Origin: Diaminobutyricibacter sp049994905
GTDB lineage: Bacteria; Actinomycetota; Actinomycetes; Actinomycetales; Microbacteriaceae
NCBI RefSeq assembly: GCF_049994905.1
Contig: NZ_CP188258.1
Span: 3,534,001 to 3,598,000, forward strand
DNA: 64,000 bases
Direction: 5' to 3'
Shown: piece by piece, positions 43,866 to 52,690 of the stretch
Layout: the number at the start of each line of letters is the position of its first letter
Position numbering within the stretch: the stretch's first letter is position 1
Position numbers and translations under genes: made by a program
Notes under the pieces: model-generated
What the model was told of the DNA's origin: nothing
Seen by the model: only the letters and a program-made list of their open reading frames with translations
The model's database searches: none

Positions 43866-44663
43866 ATGCAATCCTCACCGACAGCCCCACTGCTCCAGGC
43901 GCTGCACCTCGGCGAACCCCAGCTGATGTTCGGCATCCGCATGAGTCGAAGCACGGATGCGGTGCGCATCGCCGCTTCGACCGGGCACCACTGCGTCATG
44001 ATCGACCTCGAACATTCGACGATGTCGACCGACACGGCCGCCACTCTGGCCGCGGCGGCACACGACCTCGGACTCACGTCGCTGGTGCGCGTTCCGGAGC
44101 GCGAGTACGGCATGATCGGCCGGCTGCTCGACGGCGGCGCCGACGGGATCATCGCACCCCGAGTGGAGACTGCCGACGACGCGCGGACCCTGGTCGACGC
44201 CTGCCGGTTCCCTCCCCGCGGCCATCGCTCAGCGGTGACCCAATTGCCGCAACGCGGAATGACGCCGGCATCGGCGGCCGACCTGAATCCCGCAACCGAC
44301 GCATCGACGATCGTGAAAGTTCTCATCGAGTCGCCGCGCGGTGTTGCGAACATGGCCGAGATCGCCGCGGTTGCGGGAGTCGACATCGTCGGCATCGGGG
44401 CCAACGACCTCTCCGCCGAACTCGGCATCCCCGGAGACTACGACGACCCACGTATCGCCGCTGCGGTCGCCGAGCTCGTCACCGCGGTGCACGCCGAGGG
44501 CACGCTGGGCATGATCGGTGGCGTCCCGCCCGGGCCCGCGATGCGGCGCTTCCTTCAGGCCGGGCTCTGTCCACTCGTGCTGACAGGCACCGATTCCGGC
44601 TTCCTCTACAGTGCCGCGTCGACGCGGGCAGCCGAATGGCTTGCCGCCGCGACGCCCGAATGA
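43866..44663 (+). CDS. HpcH/HpaI-family aldolase
   Basis: This 265-residue protein shows HHCVMIDLEHSTMS, LVRVPEREYGMIGRLLDGGADGIIAPRVET and VLIESPRGVANMAEIAAV...VDIVGIGANDLSAELG. These are the metal-binding Glu/Asp and Arg residues of class II pyruvate aldolases that cleave 2-keto-4-hydroxy acids. It would release pyruvate from the pathway intermediate. The next gene is an amidohydrolase that could supply its substrate by lactone opening. Confidence 0.85.
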   Translation: MQSSPTAPLLQALHLGEPQLMFGIRMSRSTDAVRIAASTGHHCVMIDLEHSTMSTDTAATLAAAAHDLGLTSLVRVPEREYGMIGRLLDGGADGIIAPRVETADDARTLVDACRFPPRGHRSAVTQLPQRGMTPASAADLNPATDASTIVKVLIESPRGVANMAEIAAVAGVDIVGIGANDLSAELGIPGDYDDPRIAAAVAELVTAVHAEGTLGMIGGVPPGPAMRRFLQAGLCPLVLTGTDSGFLYSAASTRAAEWLAAATPE

Positions 44664-44675
44664 TTCGAGGCGACA

Positions 44676-45551
44676 GTGGATCTTCCGTTTTCGGTCACTA
44701 CGCCGATGCGCGCGGCCGAAACCAACACCCCGCCGGCATTCGCCGTGCCCGCGGGCGCATGCGACACGCACTTCCACATCTTCGAGGCGGGGTACCCCGC
44801 GGTTGAGAACCCGCAGTACACCTTTCCCGACGCCTCCCTGGCGAAATATCTCGCGCTGACCGAGGTGCTGGGTATCGGCCGCATGGTGATCGTGCAGCCC
44901 ACCTACTATGGTGACGATGACACGCTGGCGATGGATGTCGTGGGTCGGCTGGGCGACCGGGCGCGCGCCGTGATCCGGGTGCGCGACGACGTCGACAACG
45001 CCACGCTCGAGTCGTATGACCGTCGAGGCGCACGCGCCATCAGGCTCGACCTGTTTCAGCGGCGCGACCGGCCCGTCGATGAAACGCACGCCTACATCCG
45101 TCAGATGGCGCGCCTCGCGCGACCCTTGGGCTGGCACCTTCAGTTCTACGCGCCGGGTGCCGTCGTGCACGCGCTGCTTCCGCGCCTCGGCGATCTCGAC
45201 GTACCGTTCGTCGTCGACCACCTGGGCTACCTGAAACGATCCGACGGATTCGGCGACGAGGGCGTCCAGGGCATTCTGGACGCGCTCTCGGCCGGCAACT
45301 GCTGGATCAAGCTCAGCGGCGCCTACCGTGTCGCAGCAGACGAACCCATGAGCACCGTCACACCACTCGCGCGCGCCTTGGTGGATGCCCGACCGGATCG
45401 TCTCATCTGGGGCAGCGACTGGCCGCACCTCCCTGACGGGCAACGCGACACGGGCGAGTTGATGAACCTGCTCGCCGAATGGGCGCCCGATCCCGCCGAC
45501 CGGGAGACGATACTGGTGCACTCCCCCGACGTGCTGTTCTTCGGGCACTGA
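44676..45551 (+). CDS. Amidohydrolase-2 family (2-pyrone-4,6-dicarboxylate lactonase-like)
   Basis: This 291-residue TIM-barrel hydrolase has ACDTHFHIFE (HxH), FVVDHLGYLKR (His) and LIWGSDWPHL (Asp), the metal ligands of the PDC-lactonase/amidohydrolase-2 group. The group includes PDC lactonase and sugar-lactonases such as galactarolactone-acting enzymes. Next to an HpcH/HpaI aldolase and GPH transporter, a sugar-acid lactone substrate is more likely than an aromatic one (inference). It starts at GTG 44676 with GAGGCGA upstream. Confidence 0.8.
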   Translation: MDLPFSVTTPMRAAETNTPPAFAVPAGACDTHFHIFEAGYPAVENPQYTFPDASLAKYLALTEVLGIGRMVIVQPTYYGDDDTLAMDVVGRLGDRARAVIRVRDDVDNATLESYDRRGARAIRLDLFQRRDRPVDETHAYIRQMARLARPLGWHLQFYAPGAVVHALLPRLGDLDVPFVVDHLGYLKRSDGFGDEGVQGILDALSAGNCWIKLSGAYRVAADEPMSTVTPLARALVDARPDRLIWGSDWPHLPDGQRDTGELMNLLAEWAPDPADRETILVHSPDVLFFGH

Positions 45552-45555
45552 GTCC

Positions 45556-46677
45556 GTGGCCATCGACCAGGGTGCACTCGGCCACCCGCTGATCACCGAA
45601 CTGCAGCGGATTCCGACGACCGGAGCGCGCGCGGTCGAGCCGTTCCTCCTGTCCGGCGAACTGTGGCTCGCCGTCCCACAACTCGCCGCCGATTCGCCCG
45701 GCACGCCAGACGGCATCAACGGAGGAAGCTCCGACAGCGCGGTTCAGCTGTTGAGGGAGGGGCGCCGAGGATTCGTCCCGGCTGGCGAGTTGCCCGTCGG
45801 CGGCGGCGAGGACGTCGAGGTGTTCACGATCGGCAGCCGAGTTTTCGCAGCCGTCGCCTCCATCCGGTCGGGTTCGGGACCATACGATTTCGCCACGACC
45901 TCACGACTCTTCGCGCACGACGGCTCCTCGTTCGTTCCATTCCAAGAGTTCGACACGTTCGCGGCCAAGGAGATCCGACATTTCCGGATTCGCGGCGACG
46001 ACTACCTCGCGATCGCCCAGAACGCGCCGGGCGGCACGCGGACCAGCACGGTGTTGCGCTGGGACGACGACCGATTCACACCGTTTCAGGATCTCTCCTC
46101 GGTCGCCGGCTACAACATCGCCGTCTTCGAGATGGAGGGTGTCACCTATCTGGCGCATGCCGACCATGCGGCTCCGAGTCGGCTCTATCGATTCGAGGGC
46201 GGTCGTTTCGTCGAACACCAGGAGCTGATGCGTGCCGGCGGTCGAGCGTTCCTCCTGCTGAACGATTCGACCGGCACCTACCTTGCCATCGCACGCATCG
46301 ACGGCGACTCGCTCCTGCTGCACTGGAACGGCGAACGGATGAGTGAGCATGCGGTGCTCCCGGGAGGGGCTGGGGGCAGGGAGTTCGCGCGCATCGACAC
46401 CGCGAACGGCGCCTATGTGCTGCGAGTCGACTTCATCCACGGCACGCCGGCCGACCCGCAATCCGACCTGATGTCGCATGTCTATCGGTGGAGTGGCGGG
46501 ATGCTCACCCGCGTCGGCGGGTTCCGCACCACGGGAGGCACTGACGTCGCCGTACTGCCTGGCCGCAGATTCGCGGTGTCGAACGGGCTGGCCGCCGTGC
46601 CGCGACCAGGCAGCACGTTCGCGGCCGACATCGTCATCTACTCGTTCGATGACGGCACAGCAAAGGGGTCAGAATGA
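45556..46677 (+). CDS. EPTP-repeat beta-propeller protein
   Basis: This 373-residue protein is made of about seven repeats of roughly 45 residues. Examples are GEDVEVFTIGSRVFAAVA, AKEIRHFRIRGDDYLAIAQ and GYNIAVFEMEGVTYLAHAD, each followed by a loop and a strand such as RLYRFEGGRFVEHQEL. This is the EPTP (epitempin) repeat that folds as a seven-bladed propeller. No signal peptide is present, which is unusual for EPTP proteins. It overlaps the next gene by 4 nt. Confidence 0.75.
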   Translation: MAIDQGALGHPLITELQRIPTTGARAVEPFLLSGELWLAVPQLAADSPGTPDGINGGSSDSAVQLLREGRRGFVPAGELPVGGGEDVEVFTIGSRVFAAVASIRSGSGPYDFATTSRLFAHDGSSFVPFQEFDTFAAKEIRHFRIRGDDYLAIAQNAPGGTRTSTVLRWDDDRFTPFQDLSSVAGYNIAVFEMEGVTYLAHADHAAPSRLYRFEGGRFVEHQELMRAGGRAFLLLNDSTGTYLAIARIDGDSLLLHWNGERMSEHAVLPGGAGGREFARIDTANGAYVLRVDFIHGTPADPQSDLMSHVYRWSGGMLTRVGGFRTTGGTDVAVLPGRRFAVSNGLAAVPRPGSTFAADIVIYSFDDGTAKGSE

Positions 46678-47870
46678 CACCCGGCGAGAACACGTTCTTC
46701 GAGGACCCGCAGTTCCGTAGGCTCTTCGCCGCCTACAGCGACTCGAAGACGCCCGGACGCGACTCGATCGCAGACCACCTCTCCGTGCTCTCGCTGCGCG
46801 AGCACACTGCCGATCCTCTGATCGTTGCGACCTCGACGCACATCGCGTTCTATCCGGGTGACGGCCTGACACCGCAAGTGCAGGGGTTCCGCCTGCAGAT
46901 CCCCGGGTTCACCGAGCTCACCGCCATCTCCCACCTGGGGCCGGCGCTCGGAACTCTCGTCGCCCTCAAGCAGCGCGGAGAAGAGGCACTATGGCGCGAC
47001 GACGCGGGCCGGCTTCTCGAACGCACGCGGGAGGTTCGCGCCAGCAGCACGGCCGCGCTGTGGGGTCGGGAACTCGACATCCCAGCCTTCGCCGGCCGCG
47101 AAGAAGCCATCGCTACGATGGTCGACTACGCCTGCGCGCTCGCGATCAGCTACCTCGAGCGCACCCTCCACGAACCCGGGTACCTCTCACCCGAATCCCT
47201 CCGCCGTGACTACCTCGAGGTAAACACGGCCGAGTTTCCGGTGTCGGGCAACAAGCTCATGGTCGCAACGTTCGCCCTGTATGCGCTCGACCACGCGTTC
47301 CGACTGCGACAGTGGACAGGCCGGGTCGGCCTCGACTGGGATCGTGTGCTTTTCGTGATCACCGGCCGGCAGGGTCGCCCCACCGCCGGCCTCACCAAGT
47401 CGACGACGAGTCTCGTGCGCGTGTTGCGGCATCTGTCGGAGAACCGCCTCGCCCTCGACCGGACGTTCATCATGCCCACCGCGCCGGGGTTCGACCCGCC
47501 GCACGGCGATGACCTGAGCGGAGTCGTCGCCGCTGAAGCGCCGCTGCGGTGGCTCCTGGCACGGGTGATGTCGTCGGTCGAACTGGCGCCTCTGATGTTC
47601 GACGGCTACCCCCGCTTCGCCGAGCCACCGTTGCTGGGAGCCGAACTTCGCGAAGGCGCGATGGAGGTCTCGGAGTTTCCGCCCATCCGCGGCCGCGACG
47701 ACTGGGTGACCATGATCACCCGACTGCGACTTACCCTCGAAGACCCGCGACAGCTGTTAGCGACCGGCGTGACCGACTTCATCGCCGAGCAACTCATGCG
47801 GGTTCACGGGAACCCCAGCGCCGTAGTCGTGCCGGGCCTCGATACCGAGCGCTTCCCTCCCATCACGTGA
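46674..47870 (+). CDS. Protein of unknown function co-translated with the EPTP propeller
   Basis: This 398-residue protein starts MTPGENTFFEDPQFRRLFAA. It has no signal peptide or TM segment. Blocks that look conserved in style include LDWDRVLFVITGRQGRPTAGLTKSTT and FIMPTAPGFDPPHGDDLSG, suggestive of an alpha/beta enzyme. I do not recognise the family. The start codon lies inside the end of the propeller gene (ATGA), so the pair probably works together. Confidence 0.7.
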   Translation: MTPGENTFFEDPQFRRLFAAYSDSKTPGRDSIADHLSVLSLREHTADPLIVATSTHIAFYPGDGLTPQVQGFRLQIPGFTELTAISHLGPALGTLVALKQRGEEALWRDDAGRLLERTREVRASSTAALWGRELDIPAFAGREEAIATMVDYACALAISYLERTLHEPGYLSPESLRRDYLEVNTAEFPVSGNKLMVATFALYALDHAFRLRQWTGRVGLDWDRVLFVITGRQGRPTAGLTKSTTSLVRVLRHLSENRLALDRTFIMPTAPGFDPPHGDDLSGVVAAEAPLRWLLARVMSSVELAPLMFDGYPRFAEPPLLGAELREGAMEVSEFPPIRGRDDWVTMITRLRLTLEDPRQLLATGVTDFIAEQLMRVHGNPSAVVVPGLDTERFPPIT

Positions 47871-47899
47871 TGTCGGGTACGCTGGCACGCGTTCCAGCA

Positions 47900-48513
47900 C
47901 TATTCAGCTTCGTTCGTGAGACGGCCGACCACGATGTCGCGAATTTTCCCGGCTGTCTGCGCCCGTGCCCAGTCACGTTGAAGTTCGCACGCAACTGATA
48001 CCCAACTCACCGGCTGCGCACCGGCTTGTTCGATGCGCCTGAGCCCGGCGCGGTGGGCCTCCTCAGAGGTGCCCCCCACAGCATCGACCACGGGGTAGAC
48101 GTCGAAGCCTTCGCGTAGAGCGTCGAGAGTGGGGTAGGTCAGACACGCCTCGGTCCAGAGAGCACACATCAGCAACTTGCGTCGCCCGGTGCTTTCGATT
48201 GCAGCGCGGAACTCGATGTCCTCCCACGCATTGATCTGCGTGCGGTCGATCTCGATTTCGTCGGCCAGCACGGCCTTCAGTTCCGGGATGGTCGGCGCGA
48301 GCCCATTCCCTACATTGACGGTCGACAGAACGACGGGCATGCCGAAAACTTTGGCGATCTTCGCGAGGCTGACAGAGTTTCGCGTGAGCAGCGTGGGTCC
48401 ATTGAGCGGATGTCGGAGACCTGAGTGGGCTGGAAATCGATGACCACGAGTGCCGAGTTCTCCGGCGTGAGTAGCGGATCGGTACTCGGGTCACGACGTT
48501 GTTCACTGGTCAT
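47900..48513 (-). pseudogene. Isochorismatase-family cysteine hydrolase with a frameshift
   Basis: From ATG 48513 the frame gives PLLTPENSALVVIDFQPTQV, with the catalytic Asp. At about 48395-48403 the homologous sequence moves to another frame: TLLTRNSVSLAKIAKVFGMP, then RRKLLMCALWTEACLTYP with the catalytic Cys, ending at 47900. The match to the family is otherwise complete (AWEDIEFRAAI, YPVVDAVGGTS). A single indel separates the two parts, so this is a recent pseudogene or a sequencing error. It lies directly after the MBL gene on the same strand. Confidence 0.8.
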
Positions 48514-48524
48514 TTCTCTGCTCC

Positions 48525-49490
48525 TTACGGGTGAACCTGCGAGCCCACGCCTTTGTCGAGTCGGAGCGACTGCATGAGCATGAACGTGGTCGTGTAGGTG
48601 AGCGCCTCGATGTCCGCGGCAGCAAGTACTCCGGTGTACTTCTCCACGACTGGTCGGGTGGCGGTGGTGGTGATCTCAGTGAGATACCCGTTGACCCAGC
48701 CCCACGCGTTCGCCCCGTACTTCACGAAGTACTGGGTGGGGTCGACCGATGCCAACGCGGCAGCCGATGCAGCGACGATGTCGGCGATGTACGCCTGGTG
48801 CAGTTCGACGTCGGCGCGGGTACCGAGCCTTCCGAGATGGCCGGCGATGAGATGCGTCCACGAGTACTCCAGCGCTTGCGCGGCCGCTTCGATGTATCCC
48901 GGCATGTCCTCGCTGAGGTTCGTGTTGAAGATCGGAACCCAGCCGGGGTTGACGATGTCGATCAGCATGAGGGCGTCGTGGCCAGGGAAATGGATGAAGA
49001 TGTTGTCGGGAGTGTGATTCGCACCGTGGAATGCGAGGTTGACCCGCTCGCCTCCGACTTCGAGCCTGTACGTGTCGGCAAAGGTGACATCCGGTGCGGG
49101 TCGGGTCGGATCGTCGTCGCGGAGGAGCAGCCGTCTGGTCTCCGCGTGGCCGATCAGAGTCGCCTTCGGGAAGAGGTTCGCTGCGCCGGCATGGTCCGCG
49201 TGGTGGTGTGAATAGACCAGGTGCGTCACCGTGTTCGGGGTGCCCTGTTCCTCGGTGATCTCGTCGATCGCGCGCTGAAGGTTGTGGCCGAGAGTGGGCG
49301 GCGCATCGAAGAGAACGACACCGTCCACTGTGGCCAGGAACGCCGCGACATAGACACTGTCAGTCACCCAAAAGAGATTCCTTTCCACTCGGCCGACGTG
49401 GAAACCGTGCTCATTCACGGTGGGGCCGAGCGCGGATTCGGGCAGTGGCGCGTAATCCGGGAGAGCGGGAGAGGCGACCGTATCGGACAT
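48525..49490 (-). CDS. MBL-fold metallo-hydrolase
   Basis: This 321-residue protein carries HLVYSHHHADHAGA (residues 91-104), the metallo-beta-lactamase zinc motif, with further ligands in FHGANHTPDN, MLIDIVNPG and AGHLGRLG. It resembles environmental lactonase/hydrolase-type MBL proteins. It is divergent from an SDR gene across a promoter holding the MarR-type palindrome, and is followed by the frameshifted isochorismatase. A quorum-signal, aromatic or xenobiotic substrate is possible but unproven. Confidence 0.85.
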   Translation of the reverse strand: MSDTVASPALPDYAPLPESALGPTVNEHGFHVGRVERNLFWVTDSVYVAAFLATVDGVVLFDAPPTLGHNLQRAIDEITEEQGTPNTVTHLVYSHHHADHAGAANLFPKATLIGHAETRRLLLRDDDPTRPAPDVTFADTYRLEVGGERVNLAFHGANHTPDNIFIHFPGHDALMLIDIVNPGWVPIFNTNLSEDMPGYIEAAAQALEYSWTHLIAGHLGRLGTRADVELHQAYIADIVAASAAALASVDPTQYFVKYGANAWGWVNGYLTEITTTATRPVVEKYTGVLAAADIEALTYTTTFMLMQSLRLDKGVGSQVHP

Positions 49491-49565
49491 CGTGTACTTC
49501 CTTCGCAGTTGGTGCGAGCCGTGCTCGCACGGTGGTCATACGCTCGCGACGCTAGACCTTTTTAT

Positions 49566-49580
49566 TTGCGTGCGCAAGCA
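49566..49580. promoter_or_regulatory. MarR-type operator in the MBL/SDR divergent promoter
   Basis: TTGCGTGCGCAAGCA contains the palindrome TTGCG-TG-CGCAA. A near-identical site (TTGCGTCCGCAAGCA) lies just upstream of the marR gene at 50800-50814; 14 of 15 bases match. It stands between the divergent starts at 49490 and 49616. Confidence 0.7.
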
Positions 49581-49615
49581 CTAGTGTGTCTCGGGTCGAG
49601 GATATGGAGGACCCC

Positions 49616-50299
49616 ATGGACGAAGCAGAAGTTGCGATAGTGGTGGGCGCGGGCGGAGCGTTAGGGCGGGCGGTCGCGGTCGGTCTCGCAGGCAAAGGCT
49701 TTTCGGTCGTCGCCGTCGACCGAAACAAGAGCGGACTCGAACAAGTGCCAACCGGCATCCACCGCGAAGTCGCCGACCCCACCGATCCAGACGCCGCTGC
49801 CGCGGTTGTCGAACGGATCGTCGCACAATACGGTCCGCCGGGCGTTCTGGTCAACACGATCGGTGCGTTCGGGCTTGACGACCTGAGCGGAGCGACTCCT
49901 GACTCGCTGACCCGGATGATGGCTGTCAACGTGGGCGCGGCCCTGTGGCTGAGCCAGGCAGTTGTGCCGCATATGCGCGAGCGTGGATCAGGCTCGATCG
50001 TCCATGTCGCAGCACGCAACGGCCTCGACGCGTCTCCCGGCACATTGACCTACAGCCTGAGCAAGGCGGCCCTGGTGCATCTCGTGCGCATACTGGATAA
50101 CGAACTGCGATCTAGCGGCATCCGAGTCAACGCGGTAGCGCCGCAACTGATCGACAGCCCATTCGCTCGTGCGTCTTTTCCGCCCGAGGTCTGGCACCAT
50201 GCAGTGGCACCGGAGGCGATCGCCGACGTCATCGTCGCTCTCGCACTCGACGACACCGCTCCAGTGAGCGGTGCGATCCTGCCCACCTACGGAAATTGA
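49616..50299 (+). CDS. Short-chain dehydrogenase/reductase
   Basis: ATG 49616 (GGAGG 5 nt before) gives 227 residues. VGAGGALGRAVAVGLAGKG is the NAD(P)-binding glycine loop, LVNTIGAFG replaces the usual NNAG, and YSLSKAALVHL holds the catalytic Tyr-x3-Lys. Ser is supplied around IVHVAARNG, where the usual Ser is replaced, so activity may be altered. It is divergent from the MBL gene and upstream of marR, and all three share an operator motif. Confidence 0.85.
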   Translation: MDEAEVAIVVGAGGALGRAVAVGLAGKGFSVVAVDRNKSGLEQVPTGIHREVADPTDPDAAAAVVERIVAQYGPPGVLVNTIGAFGLDDLSGATPDSLTRMMAVNVGAALWLSQAVVPHMRERGSGSIVHVAARNGLDASPGTLTYSLSKAALVHLVRILDNELRSSGIRVNAVAPQLIDSPFARASFPPEVWHHAVAPEAIADVIVALALDDTAPVSGAILPTYGN

Positions 50300-50324
50300 C
50301 TCGGGTCAGCGACACCTGTCACGA

Positions 50325-50783
50325 TCAGGCCGGACGATTGGACTCGCGGACCCGACCAAGAAATGGTTCCAACATGTCGGCAGCGGCCTTGACCTGCGCA
50401 GGTTCGAGATGGTCGAAGAGCGCCTCGCGAGCCCGGTCGACCTGTACCGGATACGCCCTGGTGATCATGTCCCGCCCCTTTTGCGTCACGCTCGGCACGG
50501 CGCTCCGCGCGTCGACATTGCTCCTGACCTTCTCGGCGAAACCTCTCCGTTCCAAATCGGCAACGACCCGGGTCGTCCGCGAAGGGGAGAGCCCGGCAAC
50601 CGAGGCGAGCCCGCTCATCGAAAGGTCCTCGCTCTTCGCCTCGGAAAGAACGAGGAGAACCGCGAACTCCGACAGCGTGAGCCCCAGGGCACGGAGATCG
50701 TCATCGAGGAGCCGAGGCAGGGCGCCGTTCAGACGCATGAGCGTTCGCCACAGGCGATCCTCATCCTCATTGAAATCAAGCAT
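50325..50783 (-). CDS. MarR-family regulator
   Basis: ATG 50783 gives 152 residues; the frame is open for 90 more codons upstream but without a ribosome site and through the operator. The winged HTH is seen in LTLSEFAVLLVLSEAKSEDLSMSGLASVAGLSPSRTTRVVADLERRGF, with the wing VRSNVDARSAVPSVTQKG. It converges on the SDR gene. The palindrome 17 nt before its start and the same palindrome before the SDR/MBL genes imply autoregulation and control of these genes. Confidence 0.9.
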   Translation of the reverse strand: MLDFNEDEDRLWRTLMRLNGALPRLLDDDLRALGLTLSEFAVLLVLSEAKSEDLSMSGLASVAGLSPSRTTRVVADLERRGFAEKVRSNVDARSAVPSVTQKGRDMITRAYPVQVDRAREALFDHLEPAQVKAAADMLEPFLGRVRESNRPA

Positions 50784-50799
50784 GGCCACACCATATCCC

Positions 50800-50814
50800 T
50801 TGCGTCCGCAAGCA
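50800..50814. promoter_or_regulatory. MarR-type operator upstream of marR
   Basis: TTGCGTCCGCAAGCA, a palindrome TTGCG-TC-CGCAA with a shared GCA tail, matches 49566-49580 at 14 of 15 positions. It lies 17-31 nt before the marR start codon, in the position of its promoter. Confidence 0.7.
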
Positions 50815-51014
50815 AACCGCGAGTCCCACTCGAGTGGAATGGAACAGATTCGATGATCGGGTCCGACCGCTTTCGCATCGGATCCCACAACGTCGCACGC
50901 GTCGGGTAGGGCGCGATGCAGATCTCGCAGCGGTGAATCTCCGTATGCCCAGCCCAGCCGGAACCTCGCTGGGACAGTCAACGGGGTAAGTGAAAGCCGC
51001 TTCGGGTGGTACCG

Positions 51015-51054
51015 CGAGCGACCTCGATGCGTCGTGTGCCATCGAGGTCGCTCG
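51015..51054 (-). terminator. Terminator hairpin downstream of the DHA2 transporter
   Basis: CGAGCGACCTCGATG (51015-51029) pairs perfectly with CATCGAGGTCGCTCG (51040-51054): 15 bp with a 10-nt loop, beginning 9 nt after the transporter's stop codon. It is the strongest hairpin in this part of the window. The U-run is weak. Confidence 0.8.
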
Positions 51055-51062
51055 CTCAAGTC

Positions 51063-52568
51063 CTACTTCGCCGACGCCTCGAGTTCGTCGAAGTCGTCGA
51101 CGCCTGCCGCGGCCGCTTCTGCGCGACGTGCCCGCAGCGACGGCGCGACCAGCGCGGCGATGATCGCCAGCACACCGACACCGGCCGAGACCCAGAATCC
51201 GATCGTGAACGCGTCGTCGGTGGGCGCGCCCTGCGCCGAGACGTTGGAGGAGATGACCGCGGCGATGACGGCGGTTCCGACGCTGCTGCCGACGGTACGG
51301 ATGACGGTGTTGGCGCTGATCGCCTCACCGGTCTGCGCGGCCGGGACGCTTTCGACGATCGCGTTCGACGTCGCGGCGAGCGCGAATCCGATACCGATGC
51401 CCGTGAGCACACCCGAGAGGATGATCTGCCAGTCGTCGGAGTGGCCGAGAGCCGGGATGAGGAAGGCGACGGTCACCGAGATACCACCGAGGACCATCGG
51501 GATCTTCGGGCCGATCCGGCGGATCAAAGCGCCGGCGACGACACCAGCGATGATCATCGCGACGACGGTCGGCAACAGGTAGAGACCGGCTTCGCTGACA
51601 CTCTTGCCGAAGCCGTAGCCGAGGATGGTGGGGAGCTGCAGCAGGGTCGGCACGAGGATGAAGGTGCCGAACATCGCGAAACCGAACGCGAGCGCGACGA
51701 CATGGGCCGTCCAGACACCGCGGTGCTTGAACAGGCGCACGTCGATGAGTGGGTTCTTGACCCGCAGTTCGACGAACACGAACACGATGAGCGCGATGCC
51801 GCCGCCGACGAGCAGGCCGACGGTCTTGCCGTCGCCCCAGCCCCACTTCTCGCCTTCGCTGATCGCCAGCAGCACGGCCACGAGGCCGATCGAGAGGATG
51901 GCCAGGCCGAGCACGTCGAGACGGCCGGGCGTGCGCACCGGCGACTCGGGAATTCCGAAGATGGCACCGAGCAGGGCGATGGCGACGAGCACCGCCGGAA
52001 GCCAGAACAGCCAGTGCCACGACAGGGCTTCGACGATCGGGCCGGCGGCGACGATTCCGACACCTGCCCCGATGCCGAAGATCGCCGAAAGCAGACCGAT
52101 GGTGACGCTGACGCGCTCGCGCGGCAGTTCGTCGCGCACGATGCCGATCGATAGCGGCATCACGGCGCCCGCCGCGCCCTGCAGCACGCGCGCGACGATC
52201 AGCACACCGAGGTTGGGAGCGAGGGCCGCGAGCACGGTGCCGACCAGCAGCAGAGCGAGCACGACGATGATGATCTTGCGTTTGCCGACCATGTCGCCCA
52301 GGCGACCGAGGACCGGCGTCAGCACTGCCGCTGAGAGCAGGTAGGCGGTCAGCACCCAGCTCGCGTCGGCCGTCGCGACTCCCAGGTCTTTGCCGATGGT
52401 GCCGAGAGCCGGAGCGACCAGCGACTGCAGCACCGCGAACGACAGGCCGCCGAGCGACAGGAACAGGATGATCGCCGTACTGTTCGGTCGCTTCGAACTC
52501 GCACCGTGGCCGGCGCCGGTCGAGGTTGGAACCGAACCCGTGGCAGGGCTCTGGACAGTGGCAGACAT
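51063..52568 (-). CDS. DHA2-family (EmrB/QacA-like) MFS efflux transporter
   Basis: This 501-residue protein has fourteen hydrophobic segments. DASWVLTAYLLSAAVLTPVLGRLGDMVGKRKIII is the DHA2 motif around TM2, and RVLQGAAGAVMPLSIGIVRDELPRERV is motif C in the TM4-5 region. DHA2 pumps export drugs or metabolites with protons. It is divergent from a TetR gene with a well-formed promoter and palindrome in between, so it is probably TetR-repressed and induced by its substrate. Confidence 0.9.
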   Translation of the reverse strand: MSATVQSPATGSVPTSTGAGHGASSKRPNSTAIILFLSLGGLSFAVLQSLVAPALGTIGKDLGVATADASWVLTAYLLSAAVLTPVLGRLGDMVGKRKIIIVVLALLLVGTVLAALAPNLGVLIVARVLQGAAGAVMPLSIGIVRDELPRERVSVTIGLLSAIFGIGAGVGIVAAGPIVEALSWHWLFWLPAVLVAIALLGAIFGIPESPVRTPGRLDVLGLAILSIGLVAVLLAISEGEKWGWGDGKTVGLLVGGGIALIVFVFVELRVKNPLIDVRLFKHRGVWTAHVVALAFGFAMFGTFILVPTLLQLPTILGYGFGKSVSEAGLYLLPTVVAMIIAGVVAGALIRRIGPKIPMVLGGISVTVAFLIPALGHSDDWQIILSGVLTGIGIGFALAATSNAIVESVPAAQTGEAISANTVIRTVGSSVGTAVIAAVISSNVSAQGAPTDDAFTIGFWVSAGVGVLAIIAALVAPSLRARRAEAAAAGVDDFDELEASAK

Positions 52569-52605
52569 GTATCTCCTCGCAATGTAAGCAGTTGCTGACT
52601 TGACG

Positions 52606-52634
52606 AGTATTCCTTAACGGATGACAAGTGTCAA
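52606..52634 (-). promoter_or_regulatory. Sigma70-type promoter of the efflux gene with an overlapping palindrome
   Basis: On the minus strand TTGACA (52629-52634) and AATACT (52606-52611) are separated by exactly 17 nt, a good -35/-10 pair for the transporter. The palindrome TGACA-AG-TGTCA (52622-52633) overlaps the -35 box, where a bound TetR protein would block RNA polymerase. Confidence 0.65.
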
Positions 52635-52690
52635 CCAATGTTTACATCGGATGAACCGACGGCTACAGTGACCGGTGGGAAGTGAGATAA

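Noticed and set aside
50784..51059. 92-residue N-terminal extension of MarR
   Set aside because: It would run through the operator palindrome and has no MarR-like content; the ATG at 50783 gives a normal-length MarR protein.
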